Below, in pieces: positions 9,218 through 16,898 of a stretch of DNA of 64,000 nt. This stretch comes from APNM01 sp040361335 (GTDB lineage Bacteria > Pseudomonadota > Gammaproteobacteria > Nevskiales > Salinisphaeraceae): positions 12,411-76,410 of the forward strand of contig NZ_APNM01000017.1 in NCBI RefSeq assembly GCF_040361335.1. Direction: 5' to 3'. Below the pieces are notes generated by a model, which saw nothing but the letters and a program-made list of their open reading frames with translations, did no database searches and was not told the DNA's origin. The position numbers and the translations under genes are program-made. Each line of letters begins with the position of its first letter. Positions within the stretch are counted from its first letter, which is position 1.

Positions 9218-10225
9218 TCAGGGGGCGGCGAAGGCGGCGGCCAGCTCGTCCACGATATCGGCCGCGGGCCGGATGTCCTTGATCCGGGTCACGCCCTCGC
9301 CGGCGTACAGCGGCGCCACCTCGGTGCGCGGCGCCATCCCGCGACTGAGCGGGAACGGCGAGAAGAACGGCAGGCGCGGGTGCTCGGCCCGCACCAGCGC
9401 CGAGCCCACGCTCAGGGGCAACAGCCGGCTCGGCGCCTCGCTCAACGTGTTGAGCCGCGCCAGCCAACGCGGGCCGCGACCGTCGCCGCGGCACCAGCGG
9501 CGCGTCGCGGCGTTGGGCGCCACCCGGTGCGGCGCCTGCCAGCCGAAGCCGAACAGGTCGGTGTACAGGGTGTCCCGCGCATCCAGGAGCTGCTGCTTGT
9601 AGGCGTCGTGCGCGTTCGACTCCGGCGTGAGCAGGAAACGGGTGCCCACCGCGACGCCGTCCGCGCCCAGCTCAAGCGCCCGGCGCGCCGAGGCCGCGTC
9701 GTATATCCCGCCGGCGGCCAGCACCGGCAGGTCGGGATGCGCCGGTCGCAACCGCGACAGCACCTCCGGCAACAGCACGTCCAGGCGTTCGGTCGAGCGC
9801 ACGTGGCCGCCGGCCTCCACGCCCTGCACGATCAGTGCGTCGGCGCCGTCGTTGACGACCGCCTGGGCCTCGTCCGCCGTGCCCACCTGGTACACCACGT
9901 AGCTGCCGGCCGCCTTGAGTTCGCGCACGACCGCGGGATCGTGGCCGTAGAACACCGACACCACCGGCACGCGCTGGTCCACGCAGGCCCGCACATGCCC
10001 GCGCCGCAACAGCGGCATCAGGAGGTTGGCGGCGAACGGCGTCTCGCCCAGGGCCTCGCGGCTACGCGCGATCTCCGCCGCGAACTCGCGTTCCGGCATG
10101 ATCCCGATCGTGCCCAGCCCGCCGGCCCGCGACACCGCGATCGCCAGATCGGCCGTGGAGATCCCGCCGCCCAGGGCCGCCTGAACGATGGGCCGACGCA
10201 ATCCCAGCGATGCATACCAAGACAT
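9218..10225 (-). CDS. Nitronate monooxygenase (2-nitropropane dioxygenase family)
   Basis: 335 residues beginning MSWYASLGLRRPIVQAALGG. The longer frame upstream runs antisense through the regulator gene and is rejected. This is a TIM-barrel FMN enzyme: an N-terminal PIVQA-type motif, GTADEAQAVVNDGADALIVQ, GVEAGGH, LAAGGIYDAAS and GADGVAVGTRFLLTPES for FMN phosphate binding. Such enzymes oxidise alkyl nitronates such as propionate-3-nitronate. It heads a minus-strand set with the PLP enzyme and transglutaminase genes and is divergent from the LAL regulator. Confidence 0.87.
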   Translation of the reverse strand: MSWYASLGLRRPIVQAALGGGISTADLAIAVSRAGGLGTIGIMPEREFAAEIARSREALGETPFAANLLMPLLRRGHVRACVDQRVPVVSVFYGHDPAVVRELKAAGSYVVYQVGTADEAQAVVNDGADALIVQGVEAGGHVRSTERLDVLLPEVLSRLRPAHPDLPVLAAGGIYDAASARRALELGADGVAVGTRFLLTPESNAHDAYKQQLLDARDTLYTDLFGFGWQAPHRVAPNAATRRWCRGDGRGPRWLARLNTLSEAPSRLLPLSVGSALVRAEHPRLPFFSPFPLSRGMAPRTEVAPLYAGEGVTRIKDIRPAADIVDELAAAFAAP

Positions 10226-10531
10226 GTCTCGATCTCCGCGGACCACTCGATTGCGAATCATGACACGACTTCCCGGGACCGGGGCGACCTCGCCCCGGTC
10301 CCGGCATCGGAGTAATGTGCGGACATGCCGCGGTGACGCCACCGGCAACCCAACTTTCGATAGGGGCGATACGCGAGCCAGGATGCACAGTGGATGCGGC
10401 GGCCGCCCGCCCCCGGAACCGGGGCGGCGCGGTCGCCGGGGGAACCGCCGCGTCAGATGGCGGGATACGGAAACGCGGCCGCGAAGCGATATCGTGCCGA
10501 TGTCCGCCGCGGGCCGTGCGGAGATATAACG
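10226..10531. other. Divergent control region between nitronate monooxygenase and LAL regulator
   Basis: 306 bases without a supported gene. It holds the conserved CTTTCG-type motif at 10347-10366, oriented toward the LAL gene, and promoters for both flanking genes are expected here. I see no other structure I can support. Confidence 0.5.
10347..10366 (+). promoter_or_regulatory. Regulon motif copy 1 (upstream of LAL regulator 1)
   Basis: AACCCAACTTTCGATAGGGG matches the shared motif AAAACCTNNCTTTCGNNAGG at the CTTTCGNNAGG core with a weaker left arm. It ends 166 bases before the LAL start codon and reads in the gene's sense direction, as do the other copies. Confidence 0.6.
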
Positions 10532-13246
10532 ATGCAAACAATGTGGCGAGAGGCCCGGGATGTCCCGGGGACCGCCAACGGCGGCGGTCGCGTGGATGAG
10601 ACAGGCCACCGACTGGCGAGGCCCCGCCTCCGGGCCCCGGACGACCTGCTTCGGCGGCGGCGCCGGATCGTGGAGATCGTGGCCCCGGCCGGCTACGGCA
10701 AGACCACCCTGCTCGGCGCCTGGCGGCGCGAATTGTCGGACCGCGGCGGCCGCATCCTGCCGGTGCCCCTCGACGAGGCGCATCGCGACCCGATACGGCT
10801 GCTGCTGGATCTCTACGCGGGCCTGACCGGCGACGACGATCGGGTTTCCTTCGAGAATCGCGATGTCGGCCTGGAATGCGTCACCGCCGAGCTGCAGTCC
10901 GGGGACCGCCCGCTGATCGTCATGTTCGACGATGTCCACCTGTTGGAGGACAGCGAGGCCGAGGCGGTCCTGGCCTGGCTGTGCCGCAACCAGCCCGATC
11001 ACGTGGACCTGCTGTTCGCGGGCCGCGAACAGACCCGCCTGCCCCTGCGGGGCCGGTTGCTGGAGAACCAGCTCCGGCGGCTCGGCGTATCGGACCTGGC
11101 GCTGAGCCGCGAGGAGACCGCCGCCTTCCTCAACGACATCCACGGCCTGGACCTGGACGACGCCGGCATCGATATCCTCTATCAGCGAACCGAGGGCTGG
11201 CCCGCCGCCCTCCAGCTCGCCGCCCTGGCGCTGGCCGGCGCGCGCGACCGCAAGGCGTTCATCGTCGGATTCGGCGGCTCCCACCGCGATGTGACCGACT
11301 ATCTCGCGGAGGCGATCCTGGAGAACCTGGACCGCGAAGAGGTGGACTTTCTGCTGCGCATCTCCGTGCTCGACCGGATCAGCGCCGAGGTGGCCCAGCG
11401 CCTCACCGGGGAGGAAGCGCCCCAACTGCGGCTGGAATCGCTGGAGCGCCGCAACCTCTTCCTGGTGCCGCTGGACGACTACCGTGCCCGCTACCGTTTC
11501 CACGCCCTGTTCAGCGATTTCCTGCGCGCGCGCTTCAAGGCCCGCGAGCCGCGCGAATGGCGCCGCTGCCTGATGCTGGCGGAGGACTGGTCGCTGGCGC
11601 GCGGCGACCATGCCGCCGCCATCGAGTACGCCCTGCGCGTCGAGCGCCACGAACGGGCGGCCGAGATCCTGGCCGGCTACGCCGAGACCCTGGTCCACAA
11701 GCTCGGTCGCCACAGCCTGCTGATGGGCTGGATCGAGCGCATCCCGGACCACATCCTGGCGCGCTATCCGCGCATCCAGATCCATCTGTCCTGGTCGTAC
11801 AACTTCGAGCGCCGCCATGCCGAGTCGGACGCCGTCCTGCGTCAACTGGAGGCGGCCGCCGGCGGCGGCGACGCGGCCGCCCGTCAAGCCATGCTCGCCG
11901 AGATCGAGTGCGCGCGCGAACTCAACGAGCTCAGCCGCGCCGGGCTGGACGACCATGCCGATCACGGCCTGGCCCTGGCGCAGTCGTGGCTGGAACGCTG
12001 GGACCGGGCGGAGGATTATCAGTACGGCGCCGCGCACGTGGTCCTGGGGTACGGCCTCAAGACCCGCAACGACCACGAGGGTGCGATGGCGGCCGCCGCC
12101 CGCGGCAAGGAGCACTACGCCCGCGCCGACAGCCCCTACGGTCTGGCCTGGTGCGACATCGTCCACATCCTGGCGCTGATGAAGATGGGGCGGTACCGCG
12201 CGGCCCGGGCCGCGGCACGGGACGCCCTGGATAGCTGCCGGCGCCGACTCGGGCCGGCCTCGCACTCGCGCAGCATGCTCTCGGCCCTTCTGGCCGCGGT
12301 CGCGTACGAGTTGGACGATCTGGCGGAAACCCGCGCCGCCCTCGATCACGGCATGCGCTTCCTGGCCACCCAGACCGCGATCGACCCGATCATATGCGGC
12401 TACATCACCCTGGCCCGGTTACTCGCCACGGAAGGCGACCCGGAGGCGGCCTGCGAGGTCCTCCGCGAGGGCGAGGCCTGCGGCGCGCGCCGCGACGCCC
12501 CGCGGCTGATCGGCTCGCTCGTGGGCATGCGCGCCCTGATCCTGCTGCGCAGCGGCAACCCGGCGGCGGCGGAGAGCCTGTTCGCGTCCGACGCCATGTC
12601 CCTCGAGGGCGCCCCCGAGGAGTACCGTGACATGCTGCGGGACAAGCGCGGGCGCCTGGGCGCCCGTCTGGCCCTGGCCCAGGGCGATACCCAGGCCGCC
12701 CTGGAGGCGATCCGCGCCCCCCTGCACCATGCCCGCAAGAGCGGCCAGCGACGCAAGCACGTCGAACTGCTGATCCTTCGCCATCTCGCACGGCTGCAGA
12801 CCGGCGACGAGCAGGGGGCCCTGGAAACGCTCGAGTCCGCCGTGCGGATCGCCTCCTCGGAAGGACTCAAGCGTGTGTTCATCGACGAGGGGCCGGTGCT
12901 CATGCGCCAACTCGCCCTGCTCGCCGAGTCCCGGCGCAACAGTCAGTCCAGCCCCGAGGGCGATGTGTCCCTGGCTTGGCTGGAATCCCTGCTCGACACC
13001 TGGAACCCGAGCCAGGCGGGACCGGCGGCCGACCACGATACCGGCCTGCTCGAACCCCTGACCCGGCGCGAGACCCAGATCCTGCGCATGATCGACTCGG
13101 GGCTCTCCAACAAGGAGCTGGCGGCCACCCTGTTCCTCACCGAGGGCACGGTGAAATGGCATTTGCACAACATCTACGGCAAGCTCGCCGTGCGCAACCG
13201 CAACGGCGCCACCAGCAAGGCGCGCCGGCTGGGGCTACTGGCCTGA
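10532..13246 (+). CDS. LAL (MalT/AlkS-type) LuxR-family ATP-dependent regulator 1
   Basis: 904 residues from the ATG at MQTMWREARD, chosen for the GGAG nine bases upstream; the frame is open further 5'. Order: STAND-type ATPase with Walker A APAGYGKTT (~51-59) and Walker B-like LIVMFDDVHLL, a winged-helix segment, a long TPR-like helical sensor (~330-800), and a C-terminal LuxR HTH (EPLTRRETQILRMIDSGLSN...TVKWHLHNIYGKL). The architecture equals MalT and the alkane regulator AlkS (~880-900 aa), which bind an inducer and ATP and activate transcription. It is paralogous to the regulator at 29312. It could autoregulate through the motif 166 bases upstream. The inducer is unknown; a hydrophobic substrate is inferred from context. 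Confidence 0.92.
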   Translation: MQTMWREARDVPGTANGGGRVDETGHRLARPRLRAPDDLLRRRRRIVEIVAPAGYGKTTLLGAWRRELSDRGGRILPVPLDEAHRDPIRLLLDLYAGLTGDDDRVSFENRDVGLECVTAELQSGDRPLIVMFDDVHLLEDSEAEAVLAWLCRNQPDHVDLLFAGREQTRLPLRGRLLENQLRRLGVSDLALSREETAAFLNDIHGLDLDDAGIDILYQRTEGWPAALQLAALALAGARDRKAFIVGFGGSHRDVTDYLAEAILENLDREEVDFLLRISVLDRISAEVAQRLTGEEAPQLRLESLERRNLFLVPLDDYRARYRFHALFSDFLRARFKAREPREWRRCLMLAEDWSLARGDHAAAIEYALRVERHERAAEILAGYAETLVHKLGRHSLLMGWIERIPDHILARYPRIQIHLSWSYNFERRHAESDAVLRQLEAAAGGGDAAARQAMLAEIECARELNELSRAGLDDHADHGLALAQSWLERWDRAEDYQYGAAHVVLGYGLKTRNDHEGAMAAAARGKEHYARADSPYGLAWCDIVHILALMKMGRYRAARAAARDALDSCRRRLGPASHSRSMLSALLAAVAYELDDLAETRAALDHGMRFLATQTAIDPIICGYITLARLLATEGDPEAACEVLREGEACGARRDAPRLIGSLVGMRALILLRSGNPAAAESLFASDAMSLEGAPEEYRDMLRDKRGRLGARLALAQGDTQAALEAIRAPLHHARKSGQRRKHVELLILRHLARLQTGDEQGALETLESAVRIASSEGLKRVFIDEGPVLMRQLALLAESRRNSQSSPEGDVSLAWLESLLDTWNPSQAGPAADHDTGLLEPLTRRETQILRMIDSGLSNKELAATLFLTEGTVKWHLHNIYGKLAVRNRNGATSKARRLGLLA

Positions 13247-13253
13247 GCGGCCG

Positions 13254-13273
13254 GGGCCGGCGTCAGCCGGCCC
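13254..13273. terminator. GC-rich hairpin between convergent genes
   Basis: GGGCCGGC and GCCGGCCC form a perfect 8-bp stem around GTCA. It lies just after the LAL regulator stop, and the last codons of the convergent gene fall inside it. It closely resembles the stem at 7102 but has no T-run, so termination is only probable. Confidence 0.4.
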
Positions 13274-13733
13274 GCAGCCGCCGCCAGGCGGCGAAGCCGA
13301 TCGCGCCCGCCGCGAGGGGCACCAGCACGATGCCGACGATGAACAGGTTGTAGTTGATGTCGTTGTTGGTGCCCAGGCCGTAATCCAACCCGCGGCCGCC
13401 GAACAGCGCGCCGCTGAGCGAAGCGACGGTGTTCACCCACGCGGTGACGATGACCGCGACGGTGACGAAGCCGGCCAGCCTCGCGCCCATCGCCAGGCGG
13501 GCGCCGATACCCGCCACCGCCAGGCACATGATGCCGTTGATGATCCCCTCCAGGTGGGTCATCTTCCAGCGCGCGATGGAACCGGGGATCTCCCAATGCC
13601 CGATCAGCGGCAGGGTCACGCCCCAGAGCTCCACGCCGGTCTCGACGAAGGCCAGCGGGAAACCGGCCACTAGGCCGATCATGAACACGGCCACGCCGTG
13701 CAGCACCAGGTGATATTGCATGCGTTCGGTCAT
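13263..13733 (-). CDS. Four-TM membrane protein resembling styrene oxide isomerase
   Basis: 156 residues with four hydrophobic helices (~8-30, 62-80, 86-108, 128-150), starting at MTERMQYHL. The segment WKMTHLEGIINGIMCLAVA resembles, from memory, the RAHSGPALNGMMVIAVA region of styrene oxide isomerase StyC. His60 and Asn66 keep the six-residue spacing of the StyC haem-ligand His58 and catalytic Asn64. If the resemblance is real, it would be a haem-b membrane enzyme rearranging epoxides to carbonyls. Its ATG overlaps the stop of the upstream PF10118 gene (ATGA), so translation is coupled. An alternative is a generic membrane protein of unknown function. Confidence 0.5.
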   Translation of the reverse strand: MTERMQYHLVLHGVAVFMIGLVAGFPLAFVETGVELWGVTLPLIGHWEIPGSIARWKMTHLEGIINGIMCLAVAGIGARLAMGARLAGFVTVAVIVTAWVNTVASLSGALFGGRGLDYGLGTNNDINYNLFIVGIVLVPLAAGAIGFAAWRRLRAG

Positions 13734-14623
13734 GCCGTGACCTCCTTCTTGCAGGGCACCGGCCCGCGCGCCATGCGCGAGGTATCCAGCAGGGCGACAC
13801 CGCCCGCGTCGGCATCGTAGAGGGCCACCCATTCGTCGACCCAGGCCGGGTCCGGGACGCGTTCCGGCCGATGCCACGGCAGGGCCCCGTGCAGGATCTT
13901 GGGCAACGACCAGCACAGGACCCGGAACATCAGCCAGCGGCTGCGCCAGCGCGAGCGCCGGCTGCGGTCGAGACCGTCGATGCGCATCATGCGATGGAAG
14001 GCCCGCCGGCTGCGGCCGATGGTGTGGGCGATCGTCCGGAACAGCATGTAGACCCGGTACAGGTAGCCGCCGGGCGTGCCGCCGTAGAAGTACTGATAGA
14101 TGTAGAAGGCCGACGTCTTGTGCTCCAGTTCCTCCACGAAATGCCAGAGCACCAGCGAGCTGACGGCGGGGTCGGCCCCCTCGAAGAAATGGCGCCGGTG
14201 GCGCACCAGCATGTGCCCCAGGGCCAGGGCCATGGTCTCGAAGCCGGCCGTGTAACCGAGCCGGAAGCGCAGGTCGCGTTCCCGGAAGCTAGCGTAATCC
14301 GCCTCCAGCCGGCGCTCGTACTCGCGCAGCTCGCCGTACCCCTGCCCGATCACGATCTCGTTGAAGTTACGGTGCTGGCGGAAATGGTTGGCCTCCTGAC
14401 CGATGTAGGCCCGCGCCTCGTCGGCCAGCGCGGGGTCCTCGATCATCGGCAACACCGCGCGTACCGAGTCGATCAGAAACGGTTCCAGATAAGGCATCAG
14501 CAACGAGCAGGCATTGACGATCTGGCTCCATTCCGGTTTGTCCGGGTGCCAGTGCACCCGGAGGTCATCCGGATACTTGAACTGGATCCGGCGGACGGTG
14601 ATCTCGCGTTGCTCTGACGGCAT
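13730..14623 (-). CDS. Predicted metal-dependent hydrolase (PF10118 family)
   Basis: 297 residues starting MPSEQREITVRRIQFKYPDD. It is rich in conserved acidic and histidine residues arranged as in PF10118: IGQEANHFRQHRNFNE (~100-115) and WHFVEELEHKTSAFYIY (~170-185) give two ExxH-like metal ligand sets in a ferritin-like helical bundle. Family members are annotated as metal-dependent hydrolases without firm chemistry, and a di-iron oxidase-like role is possible. The gene is first in a two-gene minus-strand unit and is coupled by a 4-base ATGA overlap to the isomerase-like membrane protein, so the two products probably act on the same molecule. Confidence 0.78.
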   Translation of the reverse strand: MPSEQREITVRRIQFKYPDDLRVHWHPDKPEWSQIVNACSLLMPYLEPFLIDSVRAVLPMIEDPALADEARAYIGQEANHFRQHRNFNEIVIGQGYGELREYERRLEADYASFRERDLRFRLGYTAGFETMALALGHMLVRHRRHFFEGADPAVSSLVLWHFVEELEHKTSAFYIYQYFYGGTPGGYLYRVYMLFRTIAHTIGRSRRAFHRMMRIDGLDRSRRSRWRSRWLMFRVLCWSLPKILHGALPWHRPERVPDPAWVDEWVALYDADAGGVALLDTSRMARGPVPCKKEVTA

Positions 14624-14699
14624 GACTTCCCTCCGGGGGACGTGTCGCGTCCCGCTTGTATGCGTCATGGCCAGTGTCGGGCAGCCGCCCACCGGTCGT

Positions 14700-14720
14700 A
14701 CCCTATCCTTCGTAGTGTTT
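14700..14720 (+). promoter_or_regulatory. Weak possible second motif copy upstream of secreted protein gene
   Basis: ACCCTATCCTTCGTAGTG partly matches the shared motif, with CCTTCG in place of CTTTCG. It lies 92 bases upstream of the better copy at 14793. It could be a degenerate tandem site or chance. Confidence 0.25.
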
Positions 14721-14792
14721 GCGGGAATCGCATCGCGACCCTCGCCGCCCCGCCCGACCCCGGCAAGCACGACGCACGACGGCGCCCGGGCA

Positions 14793-14810
14793 TCCCTTCC
14801 TTTCGTTAGG
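14793..14810 (+). promoter_or_regulatory. Regulon motif copy 2 (upstream of secreted protein/dehalogenase pair)
   Basis: TCCCTTCCTTTCGTTAGG matches the CTTTCGNNAGG core. It lies 110 bases before the ATG at 14921 and reads in the gene's sense direction. Confidence 0.58.
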
Positions 14811-14920
14811 CTGATCGCCGTGCCGGGAGGCGTAGGCTGAAGCGATCCGACGCGACACGTGTCGGCGCGAATACCGACCCGAGCGGGCCGGCGAGCCCGT
14901 CCCATGACAAGGAGGACGTC

Positions 14921-15790
14921 ATGAAACGCATTCTCGGCATACTCACCCCGTTGCTGCTGACCCTGGGCGCGAGCGGCGCCTCCGCCCAGGACGCCGGCAA
15001 CCTGCTGGCGGCCGTGGACCACGCGGTCGCCAACGTCAATACACTCTCGCAGGGCCTTCTGACCGGCGACGCCGCCGGATCGGTCGACGGCGCCGGGGCG
15101 CTGGCGACGGACCTGGTCGGCGACCTTGCCGACGGCACGCCGCTGGAATCCGTGCTGGGCGACGACATCGCCGGATCCGGCCTGCTCGCGCAACCGCTGC
15201 TCGACGGCGCCGCCCCGCAACTCGGCGCCCTCGTGGCACCGCTCGCGGATGCGGGCGCACCGCTGATCGCCGTGGTGCGCTCGCCGGCATTGCTCGCCAC
15301 CTTGCCGGTGGTGCAAGGCGAGGACCTCAGCTTTCTCGGCGTGTACGACAGCCTCGGCGAGAACCTGGGCAGCAGCGGCGTGCCCCTGGACCTGATCGAC
15401 GACTTGCTGAGGGTCGACCTGCTCGGACCGGGAGACGGCGACGGCGGCGGGGTGCTCCTGCCGGTCTTCGGCGGCGCCGGCGCGACCGGTCCCGCGCTGC
15501 TGGTCGAACTGGCCGGGACCGTCGAGTCCCTGCCCGGCAATGTCGGCGGCACCTCGCTGCTCTCGCGGGACCTGCTGCGGCTGGTCGATTTCGCGACCTC
15601 GAACCCGCTCGCGGACGGCAGCCTGCCGGTGCCGCTCCTGGGCCTGGTGATCGGCAACGGCAGCGCGCTGCCGCTGGCGGGGGCCCTGCCCGGACTCGAT
15701 CCGTCGCAGTTGCCGCTGCCGACGGACGACCTGGACGCGGGCACCCTGACCACCCTGCTGGGCGGCGCCACACTGCCCGGATTGCGGTAG
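14921..15790 (+). CDS. Secreted Gly/Ala/Leu/Asp-rich protein of unknown function
   Basis: 289 residues with a clear signal peptide (MKRILGILTPLLLTLGASGASA|QD). The mature part is low in complexity, dominated by Leu, Gly, Ala, Asp and Val, with few charged basic residues and loosely repeated LLDG/LADG/LPVPLLG segments. No catalytic motif or known domain is recognised. An AAGGAGGACGTC ribosome-binding site precedes the ATG. A regulon motif copy lies 110 bases upstream, and the dehalogenase-like gene follows 25 bases later, so the protein probably shares that control. It might be an extracellular or surface amphiphile, but that is speculation. Confidence 0.7.
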   Translation: MKRILGILTPLLLTLGASGASAQDAGNLLAAVDHAVANVNTLSQGLLTGDAAGSVDGAGALATDLVGDLADGTPLESVLGDDIAGSGLLAQPLLDGAAPQLGALVAPLADAGAPLIAVVRSPALLATLPVVQGEDLSFLGVYDSLGENLGSSGVPLDLIDDLLRVDLLGPGDGDGGGVLLPVFGGAGATGPALLVELAGTVESLPGNVGGTSLLSRDLLRLVDFATSNPLADGSLPVPLLGLVIGNGSALPLAGALPGLDPSQLPLPTDDLDAGTLTTLLGGATLPGLR

Positions 15791-15815
15791 GGTTGCGGGG
15801 GACGATGGAGGACTG

Positions 15816-16886
15816 ATGATCGAACCGGGGCAAATCCCGACCGACTCGCCCCTGCGGCAGGTGCCGGCGGACTATTGTCCGCCGGGCGCCGCCCGCTGGC
15901 ACACGCTCGCCGAGGGCCCCGAGGCCGGCCGGACCCTGTTCTACTACGATTGCGTCGTCGGCGACGGGCCGCCGGAGGCCACCGTGCTGTTCGTGCACGG
16001 CAACCCGGAGTGCTCCTATACCTACCGCCACATACGCGACGCGCTGATCGCGGCCGACCGGCCCCTGCGGCTGATCGCGGTGGACCACCTGGGGTTCGGC
16101 CTGTCGGACCAGGCGCGCTTCGAGATGGTGGATTTCCACCACGCCCGGCACCTCGCCGAGCTCGTCCGCCATCTGGACCTGGACGACGTCACCCTGGTGA
16201 TCCACGACTGGGGCGGCCCCATCGGCATCGGCGCCTTTCTCGACGAGCCGGCGCGGGTGCGCCACCTGCTGCTCATGAACACCACGGTGTTCCCGATGCC
16301 GTCCGAGGGCTACACCTACGCGAACTGGCCCATCCCCTGGCTGCCGTGGTGCCGGACGCCGTCCGTCGTGCCCGACAAGCTCTGGGGCGGCGTCGCCGCG
16401 TACGTGGTGTCGCACGCCGAGCCCCAGAGCCGGGCGGCCTTCCTGTGGGGCGTGCTCCGCTATCTCGGCAAGCACGCGCGACACGGCTTCGCGCCGGGCA
16501 CGCCCGAGGCGGTGTGGTCCGACCAGATGCGCAGCGTCGCCAACGCGCGGGCCTCCAAGCGCCACGTACGGCAAACGCCCGTCTGGGGGCACGGCTACCG
16601 TTACCGCGACCCGCGGCACGGCCCGCAGGACAACCGCGACTTCTATCGCCGCCTGCACCGGATGGTCCCCGAGGCCTGGGGCCCGGAGGGACAGCACATC
16701 GGAGTGGCCGGTTATTTCGGGGCCTGGGACCCCTGCGGCAAACCCGAGGTCATCCGACAGTGGCAGGAGGCCCTGCCGCAGATGCGCGACCGGACCCACG
16801 AGTATCCCGACCGCGGCCACTTCATCGAGGAATACAAGGGCCCCGAGATGGCGCGGTCGATCCTGGCGCTCAACGGGCTGGCCTGA
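15816..16886 (+). CDS. Haloalkane-dehalogenase-like alpha/beta hydrolase
   Basis: 356 residues. LFVHGNPECSYTYRHI carries the oxyanion/halide-binding Asn63, and VIHDWGGPIG carries Asp131 as nucleophile followed by halide-stabilising Trp132. Both match family II haloalkane dehalogenases such as DhaA (HGNPTSSYLWR, VIHDWG) better than epoxide hydrolases, although those also use Asp. The catalytic His is His335 in DRGHFIEEY. There is a long cap region (~150-240). It would hydrolyse carbon-halogen bonds or a related alkyl substrate in the cytoplasm. It is 25 bases after the secreted-protein gene and 12 bases from the convergent gene. Confidence 0.8.
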   Translation: MIEPGQIPTDSPLRQVPADYCPPGAARWHTLAEGPEAGRTLFYYDCVVGDGPPEATVLFVHGNPECSYTYRHIRDALIAADRPLRLIAVDHLGFGLSDQARFEMVDFHHARHLAELVRHLDLDDVTLVIHDWGGPIGIGAFLDEPARVRHLLLMNTTVFPMPSEGYTYANWPIPWLPWCRTPSVVPDKLWGGVAAYVVSHAEPQSRAAFLWGVLRYLGKHARHGFAPGTPEAVWSDQMRSVANARASKRHVRQTPVWGHGYRYRDPRHGPQDNRDFYRRLHRMVPEAWGPEGQHIGVAGYFGAWDPCGKPEVIRQWQEALPQMRDRTHEYPDRGHFIEEYKGPEMARSILALNGLA

Positions 16887-16898
16887 GCGCGGGCCCGC

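Noticed and set aside
10226..12349. Very long minus-strand frame continuing the nitronate monooxygenase upstream through the LAL 1 gene
   Set aside because: The extension is antisense to a gene with strong domain evidence and has the His/Val/Gln-rich look of a GC-driven shadow; the MSWYASLG start is supported by the family N-terminus.
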